NCBI RefSeq assembly: GCF_018860155.1
Contig: NZ_JAHKNI010000013.1
Location: 186,001 to 250,000 of the forward strand
Source of the DNA: Nocardia albiluteola
Lineage (GTDB): Bacteria > Actinomycetota > Actinomycetes > Mycobacteriales > Mycobacteriaceae
Reading direction: 5' to 3'
DNA length: 64,000 nucleotides
Both the position numbers and the translations under genes were made by a program. Shown one piece after another: positions 1 to 8,277 of the stretch; position 1 is the stretch's first letter, and each line of letters begins with the position of its first letter. The notes under the pieces are model-generated. The model saw only the letters and a program-made list of their open reading frames with translations, did no database searches and was not told the origin of the DNA.

Positions 1-1
1 C

Positions 2-259
2 TGCTTCGACCCCCGCCCCCGGACCACCCTGGGCGAGGGCCGCGAGCTGGCCGTACGAGCCCGCGCCGGGCACTGGCGGCGGGTACTCGTGATCACCTTC
101 ACCCCACACGTCTCGAGGGCCCGCTACGTGCTCGAAAAATGCTGGGGCGGAAATATTTTCATGCTCGACGCCCAACCGGATATCTCAGTGTGGCGCTGGG
201 CGTACAACTACGTCTACCAATCCGCGGGCTATATCAAGGCAGCCACCGAGGGTTGCTAG
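2..259 (+). CDS. DUF218 (YdcF/ElyC-like) family protein, C-terminal part
   Basis: An 85-codon open frame runs in from the left edge and ends at TAG 257-259. The visible protein has a beta strand followed by a conserved turn ('VLVITFTPHVSRARYVLEK'), which resembles the second half of DUF218 proteins, where a Thr/Ser-x-x-x-His-x-x-Arg-Ala signature follows the Rossmann-like core. Family members (YdcF, ElyC, SanA) are linked to envelope or nucleotide functions but the reaction is mostly unknown. The start and N-terminal domain lie outside the window, so only family membership is proposed. Confidence 0.6.
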   Translation, partial: CFDPRPRTTLGEGRELAVRARAGHWRRVLVITFTPHVSRARYVLEKCWGGNIFMLDAQPDISVWRWAYNYVYQSAGYIKAATEGC

Positions 260-382
260 CTTCCGGCAACTGCCCCTGAACTACGTAACGCGTCCGTAAC
301 GGCTCGGAAAACGCGACACCATATTGACGCATCACGCTCTGCGCAGGACCTGCTCGCGCGGGTCGGAGTGTGAGGAGTTCTC

Positions 383-2026
383 GTGGTCGACGTCGAAGAT
401 CGCCCGGCGCATGCCGCCGCCGCGACAAAGGAAACGCTGGAAGATTACACGCTGCGGTTCGCGCCGCGCAGCTATCGCAAGTGGAGTCCGGCCGTGGTCG
501 GCGTCTCGGCCCTGGGCGGCATCGCCTACCTGGCCGACTTCTCTATCGGCGCCAATGTCGGCATCGCCAACGGCACCGGAAACGCGCTGCTGGGCATCGG
601 CATCTTCGCGGTCGTCATCATGCTGACGGGATTTCCGCTGGCATACTATGCCGCGCGGTACAACATCGACCTCGATCTGATCACCCGCGGCAGCGGATTC
701 GGATACTACGGTTCGGTGATCACCAACCTGGTGTTCGCCTCGTTCACCTTCATCTTCTTCGCGCTCGAGGGCTCGATCATGGCCCAGGGACTGCAACTGG
801 GCCTGCACATTCCGCTGTGGCTGGGATATCTTTCCTCCACGCTGCTGATCTTCCCGCTGGTCATCTACGGCATGAACACCTTGGCCAAACTGCAGGTGTG
901 GACGACGCCGCTGTGGCTGCTGCTGATGGTGCTGCCGTTCGCGTTCCTGGTTGTGCGGCACCCGAATTCGGTGCACAGCTTCTTCGCCTACGGCGGTAAG
1001 GACGGCGGCGGGGTGAGCCTGCCCGGCGCGCTGCTGGCCGCGGGTGTGTGCTTGTCACTGATCGCCCAGATCGCCGAGCAGATCGACTATCTGCGCTTCA
1101 TGCCGCCGAAAACCCCCGAGAACGCCCGCAAGTGGTGGGGCTGGATGCTGCTCGCCGGACCGGGCTGGGTCGTCTTCGGCGCGATCAAGCAGGTGGTCGG
1201 GCTGTTCCTGGCGGTCTATCTGATCGCGAATCTGCCTGGCGCACAGGGTATCGCCAATCAGCCGGTGCATCAGTTCCTGGAGATCTACCGCGACATGGTG
1301 CCGGGCTGGCTCGCCATGACCCTGGCGGTCGGGCTGGTGGTGATCAGCCAGATCAAAATCAATGTGACCAACGCGTATTCGGGCTCGCTGGCGTGGACCA
1401 ACTCGTTCACCCGCGTCACCAAGACCTATCCGGGCCGGCTGGTCTTCCTCGGAGTGAACCTCGCGATCGCGCTGATCCTGATGGAAGCCAACATGTTCGA
1501 CTTCCTGAACAACATCCTGGGCTTCTACGCCAACTGCGGCATCGCCTGGATCGTCACCGTCGCAACGGATATCGCGGTCAACAAGTATCTGCTGAAGATC
1601 TCGCCGAAGCAGCCGGAGTTCCGGCGCGGCATGCTCTACAACTTCAATCCGGTTGGTCTGGTGGGCTTCGGGGCCGCGGCGGTGCTGTCGATCCTGACGT
1701 TCTTCGGGGCCTTCGGGGGAACGCTGAAGCCGTACTCGCCGATCGTCGCGGTGGTGCTGGCCTTCGTGCTGACGCCGCTGACTGCGGTGCTCACCCGCGG
1801 CAAGTTCTATCTACGGCGCACTGACGACGGCATCGAGCTGCCGATGTTCGACCAACACGGGAACCCATCGGGAGAGACGTTGACCTGCCATGTGACCGGG
1901 CTGGACTTCGAGCGTCCCGACATGATCGCCTCCGCAGTCCCCGGGCCCGAGGGCGAGATCCAGTACATCAGCTCCCTGGCCCTGTCCACGGACAGGTCGG
2001 GCAGGCACGTACTGCCCGGGCACTGA
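383..2026 (+). CDS. NCS1-family nucleobase/cation symporter (cytosine/purine permease type)
   Basis: The 547-residue membrane protein has about 12 hydrophobic segments and fits the NCS1 purine/cytosine/allantoin permease family (PF02133). The region around residues 80-120 (glycine-rich, 'LITRGSGFGYYGS') and the 'AQIAEQIDYLRFMPP' stretch match the family. It would import a nucleobase or related compound across the cytoplasmic membrane with a cation. The GTG start at 383 follows a GTGAGGAG ribosome site. The tail beyond the last membrane segment (about residues 465-547) is polar and longer than in CodB. The substrate cannot be read from the sequence. The gene stands alone and converges on dcd. 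Confidence 0.85.
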   Translation: MVDVEDRPAHAAAATKETLEDYTLRFAPRSYRKWSPAVVGVSALGGIAYLADFSIGANVGIANGTGNALLGIGIFAVVIMLTGFPLAYYAARYNIDLDLITRGSGFGYYGSVITNLVFASFTFIFFALEGSIMAQGLQLGLHIPLWLGYLSSTLLIFPLVIYGMNTLAKLQVWTTPLWLLLMVLPFAFLVVRHPNSVHSFFAYGGKDGGGVSLPGALLAAGVCLSLIAQIAEQIDYLRFMPPKTPENARKWWGWMLLAGPGWVVFGAIKQVVGLFLAVYLIANLPGAQGIANQPVHQFLEIYRDMVPGWLAMTLAVGLVVISQIKINVTNAYSGSLAWTNSFTRVTKTYPGRLVFLGVNLAIALILMEANMFDFLNNILGFYANCGIAWIVTVATDIAVNKYLLKISPKQPEFRRGMLYNFNPVGLVGFGAAAVLSILTFFGAFGGTLKPYSPIVAVVLAFVLTPLTAVLTRGKFYLRRTDDGIELPMFDQHGNPSGETLTCHVTGLDFERPDMIASAVPGPEGEIQYISSLALSTDRSGRHVLPGH

Positions 2027-2053
2027 CCCCACCGCGTCAAGCTGTTACCTTGG

Positions 2054-2100
2054 CGCACCCCGTCCGGAGATCCGCACTCGTGCGGCTCCGCGCGGGGTGT
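2054..2100. terminator. Imperfect hairpin between convergent genes
   Basis: CACCCCG (2056-2062) pairs with CGGGGTG (2093-2099), with inner pairing CCGCAC/GTGCGG. The structure sits between the convergent permease and dcd genes and could terminate both. No long U-tract follows. Confidence 0.45.
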
Positions 2101-2116
2101 GGTTGCGTACACGGTG

Positions 2117-2692
2117 TCAGTGGTTGGGCAGTGGGAAGTTCAGGTAGGCGCGAGATGGCGTCGGCCCGCGTTGGCCCTGATACTTCGACCCCGCCGCGGA
2201 ACTCCCATAGGGATGCTCGGCGGGGCTGGTCAGGCGCAACAAGCACAGCTGACCGATCTTCATGCCCGGCCACAGGGTGATCGGCAGATTGGCCACGTTC
2301 GACAGCTCGAGCGTGATGTGACCGGAGAACCCCGGATCGATGAACCCGGCGGTGCTGTGGGTGAGCAGGCCCAGCCGGCCCAGGCTCGACTTGCCCTCCA
2401 GCCGCCCGGCCAGATCGTCCGGGAGCGAGCACACCTCCAGCGTGGAACCGAGCACGAACTCGCCCGGATGCAGGACGAACGGCTCCCCGTCGGCGGGCTC
2501 GACGAGACTGGTCAACTCGTCCTGGCGCTGCGCCGGATCGATATGGGTGTACCGAGTGTTGTTGAACACCCGGAACATCCGGTCCAGGCGCACGTCGATG
2601 CTCGACGGCTGGACCAGTTTCTCGTCGAACGGCTCCAGCCCGAGCCGCCCACTGGCCAGCTCGGCACGAATGTCGCGATCGGAAAGCAGCAC
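2117..2692 (-). CDS. dcd: dCTP deaminase (probably dUMP-forming)
   Basis: The 191-residue protein matches Dcd over its full length: N-terminal 'MLLSDRDIRAEL', the 'SSIDVRLD' strand, 'EGKSSLGRLGLL' near residue 110 and 'HITLELSN' further on. Dcd deaminates dCTP to supply dUTP/dUMP for thymidylate synthesis. The mycobacterial relatives are bifunctional dCTP deaminase/dUTPases that yield dUMP directly. That activity is inferred here from family closeness. The start is GTG 2692, 6 nt after a TAGGAT hexamer, so the transcript is probably leaderless. The gene faces the tRNA-Gly gene across a short gap. Confidence 0.95.
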   Translation of the reverse strand: MLLSDRDIRAELASGRLGLEPFDEKLVQPSSIDVRLDRMFRVFNNTRYTHIDPAQRQDELTSLVEPADGEPFVLHPGEFVLGSTLEVCSLPDDLAGRLEGKSSLGRLGLLTHSTAGFIDPGFSGHITLELSNVANLPITLWPGMKIGQLCLLRLTSPAEHPYGSSAAGSKYQGQRGPTPSRAYLNFPLPNH

Positions 2693-2698
2693 GCAGGA

Positions 2699-2704
2699 AT
2701 CCTA
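2699..2704 (-). promoter_or_regulatory. -10 hexamer of dcd (leaderless)
   Basis: TAGGAT on the minus strand lies 6 nt before GTG 2692. This matches the actinobacterial TANNNT -10 and leaves almost no 5' UTR. Confidence 0.55.
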
Positions 2705-2793
2705 GCGACCAGGGGCCCAGCCCCAGCCGGTGCCTGCGAACTTGCACCGCTCGCCCCGGCGTCTGATAAGGTTGCGAGCGCGCTCGACGCGAT

Positions 2794-2867
2794 GCCGGTG
2801 TGGTGTAGTGGCAACACGCTACCTTCCCAAGGTCGAATTGCGGGTTCGATTCCCGTCACCGGCTCCA
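2794..2867 (+). tRNA. tRNA-Gly (anticodon CCC)
   Basis: The acceptor arms GCCGGTG and CACCGGC pair over 7 bp, the D stem is GTGT/ACAC, the anticodon loop is TTCCCAA with CCC at 2826-2828, and the T arm contains GGTTCGATTCCC. The 3' CCA is encoded (2865-2867). The anticodon stem CTACC/GGTCG carries one mismatch (T-C) at its second pair, which is unusual. CCC reads the GGG glycine codon. Confidence 0.93.
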
Positions 2868-2871
2868 CGAC

Positions 2872-2901
2872 AAACCCCCATCCGCTACCGGATGGGGGTT
2901 T
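2872..2901 (+). terminator. Rho-independent-like terminator after tRNA-Gly
   Basis: AAACCCCCATCCG and CGGATGGGGGTTT form a perfect 13-bp stem with a 4-base loop, only 5 nt after the tRNA CCA end. It could also stop transcription of the convergent lipoprotein gene. Confidence 0.85.
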
Positions 2902-2930
2902 CGTATTTCGCGTGGGGGTTTCTTCGGCCC

Positions 2931-3260
2931 CTACTTGATGCAGTCGGAGACGATCTTCTTGGTGGCGTCCTGGGCCTTGGCGGCGTCGTCCTTGGTCAGG
3001 CCCATGGTGCTGGGGTCCTGCTGTTGGGCGTTGGTGCCGGGCTTGGTCATGAGGCGCAGGCCGTCCTGCGAGATGCCCTCGCCGACATAGATTTTCGCGG
3101 CGCAGTCGGCGAGCTGGGGATCCTTGAGACCGCTGCTCTGTAGCGACTTGGACAGGTCGTCCTGCGTGATGGCCGGTTGGGCGGGGGTTTTGTTGTCCGA
3201 ACCGCAGGCCGCCAGCAGCGGCAGGGCGACGAACGCTGCGGCGATCAGCGTAATCCTCAA
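2931..3260 (-). CDS. Small putative lipoprotein of unknown function
   Basis: About 109 residues. The N-terminus is a lipoprotein signal peptide: a short basic start, a hydrophobic run and the lipobox LAAC, so the mature Cys would carry lipid and anchor the protein outside the membrane. The mature part is polar, with two further cysteines (one near the C-terminal 'VSDCIK') that could form a disulfide. TTG 3260 was chosen because GAGGAATC lies just upstream; TTG 3272 is the in-frame alternative. No enzymatic family was recognised. It resembles small secreted DUF732-like or Trx-unrelated actinobacterial lipoproteins only in general layout. Confidence 0.7.
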   Translation of the reverse strand: MRITLIAAAFVALPLLAACGSDNKTPAQPAITQDDLSKSLQSSGLKDPQLADCAAKIYVGEGISQDGLRLMTKPGTNAQQQDPSTMGLTKDDAAKAQDATKKIVSDCIK

Positions 3261-3379
3261 CTGATTCCTCAATTCTCACGAAGTATGGCTACGGCGGCGA
3301 GGGGGACAGACCGCCGTGGTGATACTGCCGCATCGGACCGCGCAAGGACAGTCCAGGTGGTGTTCCCCAGCGGCGGAGG

Positions 3380-3676
3380 CTACAGATCCATCGCGGCGCG
3401 CAGCGCGGTGTCCAGGCGCTCGAGGGTTTCGTCGTCGACCGCGCCCGTGCGCTCGGCCAGCCAACCCCGGTAGATGCGGCCCAGATTGCCCGCGTGCACC
3501 CAGCCGTGTCCGGGAATCGTGACGGCCAGGATGTCCCGCGGATCGGAATCCAGCAGTTCGGCCGCGATCAGCCAGGGACGCGGCGACTCGTTGATGCCAT
3601 CACTCGAGATCAGGATGATATTGCGACGCCGAGACGAACCGTGCGGGTTGTAGATCCACAGCTCACCCCTGCGCAC
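3380..3676 (-). CDS. MazF/PemK-like toxin (putative)
   Basis: A 98-residue protein starting 'VRRGELWIYNP' and continuing into 'IILISSDGIN'. This is the beta-strand layout of MazF/PemK endoribonuclease toxins ('RRGEIW...' then 'VVISSD'). GTG 3676 is the likely start: it has the ribosome site GAGGAGG 7 nt upstream and overlaps the last codons of the preceding small gene by 14 bp, as toxin genes usually overlap their antitoxins. The true family may be a divergent relative; an Arg and a Ser/Thr typical of the catalytic centre are present but not diagnostic. Confidence 0.62.
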   Translation of the reverse strand: MRRGELWIYNPHGSSRRRNIILISSDGINESPRPWLIAAELLDSDPRDILAVTIPGHGWVHAGNLGRIYRGWLAERTGAVDDETLERLDTALRAAMDL

Positions 3677-3887
3677 GCATCGCCTCCTCGGCGGCGGCCA
3701 GCTCCGCCTCGTCGTCCGTGGCGAAACCGGCCGGGTCGGGCACCGTGCCGCAGCCGGTGCGCACCGCCTCACGCCGGGCCGCGCGGGATATCCACGCGGA
3801 GGGGGACATTCCCGCACGGGCCGCTGCCTGCTCGGCGAACGACCAGGCAGCCGCGTCCAGGGACAGCGTCACCTTACGGGTAGCCAT
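3663..3887 (-). CDS. Ribbon-helix-helix-like antitoxin (putative)
   Basis: A 74-residue protein with an N-terminal strand ('RKVTLSLD') and two helices ('AWSFAEQAAARAGMSPSAWI'), the outline of ribbon-helix-helix antitoxins. The acidic C-terminus ('DDEAELAAAEEAM') would be the toxin-binding tail. ATG 3887 lies 7 nt after a TACGAT hexamer, so translation is probably leaderless. It overlaps the MazF-like gene and would bind its own promoter and neutralise the toxin. The partner assignment rests on size, order and overlap. Confidence 0.62.
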   Translation of the reverse strand: MATRKVTLSLDAAAWSFAEQAAARAGMSPSAWISRAARREAVRTGCGTVPDPAGFATDDEAELAAAEEAMRAQG

Positions 3888-3894
3888 ACCAATT

Positions 3895-3900
3895 ATCGTA
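3895..3900 (-). promoter_or_regulatory. -10 hexamer of the toxin-antitoxin operon
   Basis: TACGAT on the minus strand with a 7-nt spacer to ATG 3887. The surrounding AT-rich stretch is conspicuous in this GC-rich sequence. Confidence 0.6.
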
Positions 3901-3922
3901 CCGCCCGCACACCTGTTGGCAT

Positions 3923-4735
3923 ATGGCCAATGATTGCTACCGTATGCCGGTGCTGAATCACCACCGCTCCGGCACCGGCGAGCCGCTGGTCCTGGTGCAC
4001 GGCGTCGGGAGCCACTGGCAGGTGTGGGAGCCGGTGATCGCGCTACTGGAACGGTCTTTCGAGGTCTACGCCGTGGACCTGCCCGGATTCGGCGCATCCG
4101 AGCCGCTCGCGCACACCACGGTCGACACCCTCACCGACGCGCTGGCGGCCTTCCTCGCCGAGACCGGTCTGGAGCGAGCGCATCTGGCGGGCAATTCCAT
4201 GGGCGGGCTGATCACGCTGAACCTCGCCGCGCGCGGCCTGGCCCGCTCGGTCACCGCGTTCTCGCCGATCGGCTTCTGGTCCACCCCCGGCCGCATCTGG
4301 TGCCAGCGGTCGCTGGGCCTGTCCAAGACGCTGGGCCTGGCCCTGCGTCCCGCGCTGCCCGCGATCCTGCGCACCCCCGCCGGACGAACCGCGTTCCTGT
4401 CCCTGGTGTTCGGCCGGGCCTGGGCCGTCGGCGCCGACGACGCACTGGCCACCGCCGAGGGCGCGATCGACTCCCCCGGGTTCGACGACGCCCTCGCCTC
4501 GTTCGATCGTGCCCGGCTGCAGGACGGCGGCCGCCTGGCCCGCGTGCCCGTCACCGTCGCCTGGGGCAACCGCGACATCCTGCTCACCTACGCGACCCAG
4601 AGCCGCCGCGCCCGCCGCCGCCTGCCCGGCGCCCGCCACCTGCCCCTGACCGGCAGCGGTCACACCCCGTTCTACGACGATCCCGCCGGATGCGCGAAGA
4701 TCCTGCTCGACCAGTTGGAGGCGAGCCGGCCATGA
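3923..4735 (+). CDS. Alpha/beta-fold hydrolase
   Basis: A hydrolase of up to 270 residues. It shows the oxyanion-hole strand 'LVLVHGVGSHWQVW', the 'VDLPGFGASE' segment, the nucleophile elbow G-N-S-M-G, an acid on 'WGNRDIL' and a C-terminal catalytic-type His in 'GSGHTPF'. Substrate unknown. Translation may start at ATG 3923 or at ATG 3944 (seven codons later); the second begins nearer the conserved domain. The stop overlaps the next ATG by 4 nt (ATGA), so it is probably co-translated with the enoyl-CoA hydratase, which hints at a role in acyl-CoA or ester breakdown. Confidence 0.88.
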   Translation: MANDCYRMPVLNHHRSGTGEPLVLVHGVGSHWQVWEPVIALLERSFEVYAVDLPGFGASEPLAHTTVDTLTDALAAFLAETGLERAHLAGNSMGGLITLNLAARGLARSVTAFSPIGFWSTPGRIWCQRSLGLSKTLGLALRPALPAILRTPAGRTAFLSLVFGRAWAVGADDALATAEGAIDSPGFDDALASFDRARLQDGGRLARVPVTVAWGNRDILLTYATQSRRARRRLPGARHLPLTGSGHTPFYDDPAGCAKILLDQLEASRP

Positions 4736-5496
4736 CCGCGGAGACGATCGCGCACAACAATGTGGCGCTGACCTTCGAGGGCGACCGCGCCTACGTCGCG
4801 CTGGACCGGCCCGGCAAGCACAACGGCCTGACCGTCGACATGCTGCGCGAGCTCGCGCGCGTGGCGCGAATCATCGCGGGCCGCAACGATATTCGCGCCG
4901 TCATCCTGTCCGGCAACGGCCCCAGCTTCTCCAGCGGCCTCGATATCGCCAAGGCGATGGGCGATCCGCTGACCGTCGTGCGCAATTTCCTCCCGGTCCC
5001 GTGGCGAGGAACCAACGCCTTCCAGGAAGCCTGCTGGGCGTGGCGGCGGCTGCCGCAGCCGGTGATCGCGGTCGTGCACGGGCACTGCTACGGCGGCGCG
5101 CTGCAGCTCGCCCTGGCCGCCGACTTCCGTTTCGCCACACCCGATTCCGACTTTTCGGTCATGGAGGCCAAGCACGGCCTCGTCCCGGACATGACCGGCG
5201 CGGCGACCCTGTCGCGGCTGATCGGAATGGACAAGGCGCTGCTGCTGGCCATGACCGCCGATCCGGTGGACGCCGCGTATGCCGAGCGGATCGGCCTGGT
5301 GACCGAGGTGAGCGCGGATCCGCGCGCGGCCGCGGAACAATTGGCGGCCCGCATATCGGCCCGCTCGCCACACGCCGTCGCGGGCGTCAAGCGATTGTTC
5401 GACCGCAGCTGGAACGCGGGGCCGTGGCGCACCTTCGGTATCGAGCGGGCGACCCAGTTGCCGTTGATACTTCGCCAGGCACTCGCGCGCCGATAA
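4732..5496 (+). CDS. Enoyl-CoA hydratase/isomerase (crotonase) family protein
   Basis: A 254-residue crotonase-fold protein. Recognisable parts are 'ALDRPGKHNGLTVDML', 'AVILSGNGPSFSSGLDI' (CoA-binding, first oxyanion-hole element) and 'GHCYGGALQLALAADFRFA' (second oxyanion-hole element). At the positions that carry the two catalytic glutamates of E. coli-type hydratases the sequence differs, so it could act as an isomerase, hydrolase or hydratase. ATG 4732 overlaps the stop of the upstream hydrolase. It would act in the cytoplasm on acyl-CoA. It is followed by a change of operon at the DUF4185 gene. Confidence 0.88.
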   Translation: MTAETIAHNNVALTFEGDRAYVALDRPGKHNGLTVDMLRELARVARIIAGRNDIRAVILSGNGPSFSSGLDIAKAMGDPLTVVRNFLPVPWRGTNAFQEACWAWRRLPQPVIAVVHGHCYGGALQLALAADFRFATPDSDFSVMEAKHGLVPDMTGAATLSRLIGMDKALLLAMTADPVDAAYAERIGLVTEVSADPRAAAEQLAARISARSPHAVAGVKRLFDRSWNAGPWRTFGIERATQLPLILRQALARR

Positions 5497-5692
5497 TCCC
5501 GGTTTCCCATAGGCTCACGACACGAAAAGTTGTGTAATACCCCGAAACCAGCGGCGATAAACCCGCCGCGCGCGCATCCGCTGTTAGCATTTGGGCACTT
5601 TGCCAGCCAGTCGATGATCGTGTGTGGCCGCACAAGCTCGATCGGTGTTGGGCCCCACCCGTCTCGACCAGACGCAGGAGGGCCCGCCGACC

Positions 5693-6799
5693 TTGTCCAG
5701 AGTCGCATCGTTCCTGTTGCCCGCGATCGCGGGTGCCTCGGCGCTGTTGCTGGCCGTGACCGGGCCCGCCGCAGCGAATCCCAACGCCATCAATCCGATT
5801 CCGGTATTGAACGGAACCACCGGCCTGCCGCATCTGGTCGGCCGCTCACGCGCGATCTTCCAGGTCACCGGCATGGCCAGCCCGAACAACACGCAGAACT
5901 ACGGCATGCTCGGCACCGACCTGGGCATCATGTGGGACAACGGCCACGGGCAGATGCTCACCGCATTCGGCGACACCGCCGGTTTCGGCTTGCCGAATCT
6001 GCTGGCGGGCAGCATCTGGGCCTGGCGCAGCAACGTCCTGTTGCGCAGTCACACCCACGACCCGGTCAACGGCATCTATTTCGACAGCGTGGTGCGCGAT
6101 TTCTTCGGCCAGGCCCGGGATCTGATTCCCAGCCCCAAGATTCCGTTCCTCGAGATCAGCCGAATTCCGACAGCGGGTATCGAGGCCGACGGCGTGCAGT
6201 ACATGAGCCTGATGTCGGTGCGCAGCTGGGACGACGTCGGCAAGTGGACAACCAATTACTCGGGCCTGGCCGCCTCGGCCGACAACGGCGAAACGTGGGC
6301 CGATCTCGGCTTCACCCGCCGCCCGAATTCGGGCGCGAACGCGAAATTCCAAATGAATGCATTCCTGAAGTCCGGCGGCTGGGTGTACGAATACGGCACG
6401 CCGTCCGGGCGCAACAATGCGGCCTATGTGGCGCGGGTGCGCGAGCGCGATATGCAGAATCTCGGCGCCTACGAATACTGGGACGGCGGACGCTGGCGGC
6501 GGGGCGATGTGGGCGCGGCCGCCCCCATCGCAGGCGGCGTCGGCGAGCTGTCGGTGATGTGGAATCAGTACCTCGGGCAGTACGTGATGCTGACGACGGA
6601 CCCGTTCAATTCGGTGGTGATGCGCCGCGCCCCCGCCCCCGAGGGACCGTGGGGCCCGCCCGAGGTCCTGATCGACACCCGGGAGCTGCCCACCGCCTAC
6701 GCCCCGTCGATCTTCCCGTACCAGACCGGCCGCGACCTGTACTACCTCACGACCGTGCACAGCCAGTACAACGTGGTCCTGATGCGCACGACACTGTAG
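5693..6799 (+). CDS. Secreted DUF4185 protein (possible GH183 endo-D-arabinanase), copy 1
   Basis: 368 residues from TTG 5693, which follows GGAGGG and gives a clean signal peptide ('FLLPAIAGASALLLAVTGPAAA'-like, cut near residue 30). The mature protein has repeated propeller-like strands: 'GTDLGIMWDNGHGQ', 'AFGDTAGFG', 'WRSNVLLRS', 'KTTN..', 'EGPWGPPEVL'. DUF4185 proteins of mycobacteria have been reported as endo-D-arabinanases (GH183) that cut arabinan in the cell wall, so a wall-remodelling role is plausible but unproven here. It is a clear paralogue of the gene at 10427. A longer in-frame start at 5624 would bury the signal peptide. Confidence 0.85.
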   Translation: MSRVASFLLPAIAGASALLLAVTGPAAANPNAINPIPVLNGTTGLPHLVGRSRAIFQVTGMASPNNTQNYGMLGTDLGIMWDNGHGQMLTAFGDTAGFGLPNLLAGSIWAWRSNVLLRSHTHDPVNGIYFDSVVRDFFGQARDLIPSPKIPFLEISRIPTAGIEADGVQYMSLMSVRSWDDVGKWTTNYSGLAASADNGETWADLGFTRRPNSGANAKFQMNAFLKSGGWVYEYGTPSGRNNAAYVARVRERDMQNLGAYEYWDGGRWRRGDVGAAAPIAGGVGELSVMWNQYLGQYVMLTTDPFNSVVMRRAPAPEGPWGPPEVLIDTRELPTAYAPSIFPYQTGRDLYYLTTVHSQYNVVLMRTTL

Positions 6800-6824
6800 C
6801 CGGGTCCCTTCGGCAGGGCACACC

Positions 6825-6830
6825 TAGACT
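6825..6830 (+). promoter_or_regulatory. -10 hexamer of the methyltransferase gene
   Basis: TAGACT with a 7-nt spacer to ATG 6838, only 25 nt after the DUF4185 stop codon. It indicates independent, leaderless transcription. Confidence 0.6.
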
Positions 6831-6837
6831 CGGCGTC

Positions 6838-7524
6838 ATGGATGCGGCCGAGTGGGATGCGCGCTACGCGAAAAGCGAGTTGGTGTGGGGCGCACCGCCG
6901 AATGCCACCGTGGTCGAGCACGTGTACGGGCTGGAGCGCCGGATCGTGCTGCGGCCCGACGCGCCGGGACAGGAGCCGCCGACGCTGCCGCGGGCCCTGG
7001 ATCTCGCCTGCGGGGAGGGCCGCAACGCACTGTGGCTGGCCACCCACGGCTGGCAGGTGCACGCGATGGATTTCTCCCAGGTCGGGATCGATAAGGCGCG
7101 CACGGTGGCCGCGCGGCTGTCCCGGACGGTGCGCGGCCGTCTCACGTGGCAGTGCGCGGATGCGACCGACCTCACCGCGGCGGGCGTCACGGGCCCGTTC
7201 GAGCTGGTGCTGATCGTCTTTCTGCATCTGCCCGCGCCCCAGCGCCGCGAGCTGGTTCAGCGCGCGGCGCAGATGCTCACCCCCGGTGGCACCCTACTGA
7301 TGCTCGGGCACGACACCATCAACCTCACCGAGGGCTTCGGCGGGCCGCAGGATCCGGAGATCCTGTTCACCCCGCAGGATGTCGTCGAGGACCTGTCCGC
7401 GGCCCCCGATATGCACATCCGGGTCGCCGACCGGGTGCTACGGCAGACCGAGGGGCGCGAGGCGATCGATGCGCTCGTCGTCGCGACGCGTGCCGGCGGG
7501 CCCGAAGAAGACAGCGGAGCGTAA
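6838..7524 (+). CDS. Class I SAM-dependent methyltransferase
   Basis: 228 residues with the start 'AAEWDARYAKSELVWG' seen in TehB/thiopurine-type methyltransferases. The SAM-binding motif I is 'ALDLACGEGRNALWLA' (about residues 55-70), the acidic motif II 'VHAMDFS', and motif post-II 'CADATDL'. It would use S-adenosylmethionine in the cytoplasm; the acceptor cannot be deduced. The start is set by the leaderless promoter geometry at 6825-6830. It faces a hydrolase gene on the opposite strand with a 6-nt gap between stops. Confidence 0.88.
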   Translation: MDAAEWDARYAKSELVWGAPPNATVVEHVYGLERRIVLRPDAPGQEPPTLPRALDLACGEGRNALWLATHGWQVHAMDFSQVGIDKARTVAARLSRTVRGRLTWQCADATDLTAAGVTGPFELVLIVFLHLPAPQRRELVQRAAQMLTPGGTLLMLGHDTINLTEGFGGPQDPEILFTPQDVVEDLSAAPDMHIRVADRVLRQTEGREAIDALVVATRAGGPEEDSGA

Positions 7525-7530
7525 CGACGA

Positions 7531-8136
7531 TCAGCGCGCCCCGGTCCATCGACGAAGCCATACCGCAGCGGTCTCGCCGATGACATCGAATCCCGTGCGG
7601 AACGAATGCGGCTGCCCCGGAATGATTTTCACCTCCGCCGCGTCGACGGCATCGGGTATCCCGAAGGGATCGCGCTCGCCGTTGATCACCACCACGTCGA
7701 CCGCCTGCGAGGCCGCCAGCAGCTCCTCGCGCCGGGTCTTCTCCGGCTTGCCCGGCGGATGCAGCGGAAAGGACAGGGCCAGCACGCCTTTCGCCTCGAC
7801 AACGGTGGCGGTGCGGCACACCACCCGCGCCCCGTTGCTGCGCCCGCCCTGGATCAGCGGCACCCCGCGCACCTTCTTGCGCAGCGCCGCAACGATTTCC
7901 AGCCAGGCGGCGTCCTGTTTGATCGCCGACCCCGGCGCGCGCCGCCCGGCCACCCGATAGGGCTGCACGACCCGCGCGACGGCCCCACCGAGTTCGAGCG
8001 CGCGCTCACGCACCTCCAGCAGATCCCTCGCCTCGACGCCGCCGCCGGACCCGTGCGTCAGCAGCAGCAGGAAGCTCGCCCCCCTGGGCTTGTCGAGCTC
8101 GATCTCCGCAGGTCCCGCACTAGTTTCCAGGCGCAC
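7531..8136 (-). CDS. Small alpha/beta hydrolase (KAT8/Tex30-like, dienelactone-hydrolase-like)
   Basis: 201 residues from GTG 8136. Visible elements: 'LLLLTHGSGGGVEA' (oxyanion loop), nucleophile elbow G-R-S-N-G-A-R near the middle, 'LSFPLHPPGKPEKTR', the acid strand 'VVINGERDPFG' and the His in 'PGQPHSF'. These match the short alpha/beta hydrolases of the Tex30/KANL3 group, whose activity is unknown. The proposed GTG lies 6 nt after TACCGT. A longer in-frame start exists at 8235 but would add a tail without family features. Confidence 0.82.
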   Translation of the reverse strand: MRLETSAGPAEIELDKPRGASFLLLLTHGSGGGVEARDLLEVRERALELGGAVARVVQPYRVAGRRAPGSAIKQDAAWLEIVAALRKKVRGVPLIQGGRSNGARVVCRTATVVEAKGVLALSFPLHPPGKPEKTRREELLAASQAVDVVVINGERDPFGIPDAVDAAEVKIIPGQPHSFRTGFDVIGETAAVWLRRWTGAR

Positions 8137-8142
8137 GCCACA

Positions 8143-8148
8143 ACGGTA
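8143..8148 (-). promoter_or_regulatory. -10 hexamer of the Tex30-like hydrolase
   Basis: TACCGT on the minus strand, 6 nt before GTG 8136. Confidence 0.45.
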
Positions 8149-8277
8149 GCCCCCGCCCCGGCCCAGCACTGCCGGCATCCATCGCAAGTCTCCCGACGCC
8201 AGTACCAGCGCAACAACCGATGGCGGAACAGCCACTGTTCATCGCGTCACATCGGTCGCTCAGCTCTTTGACGACAG

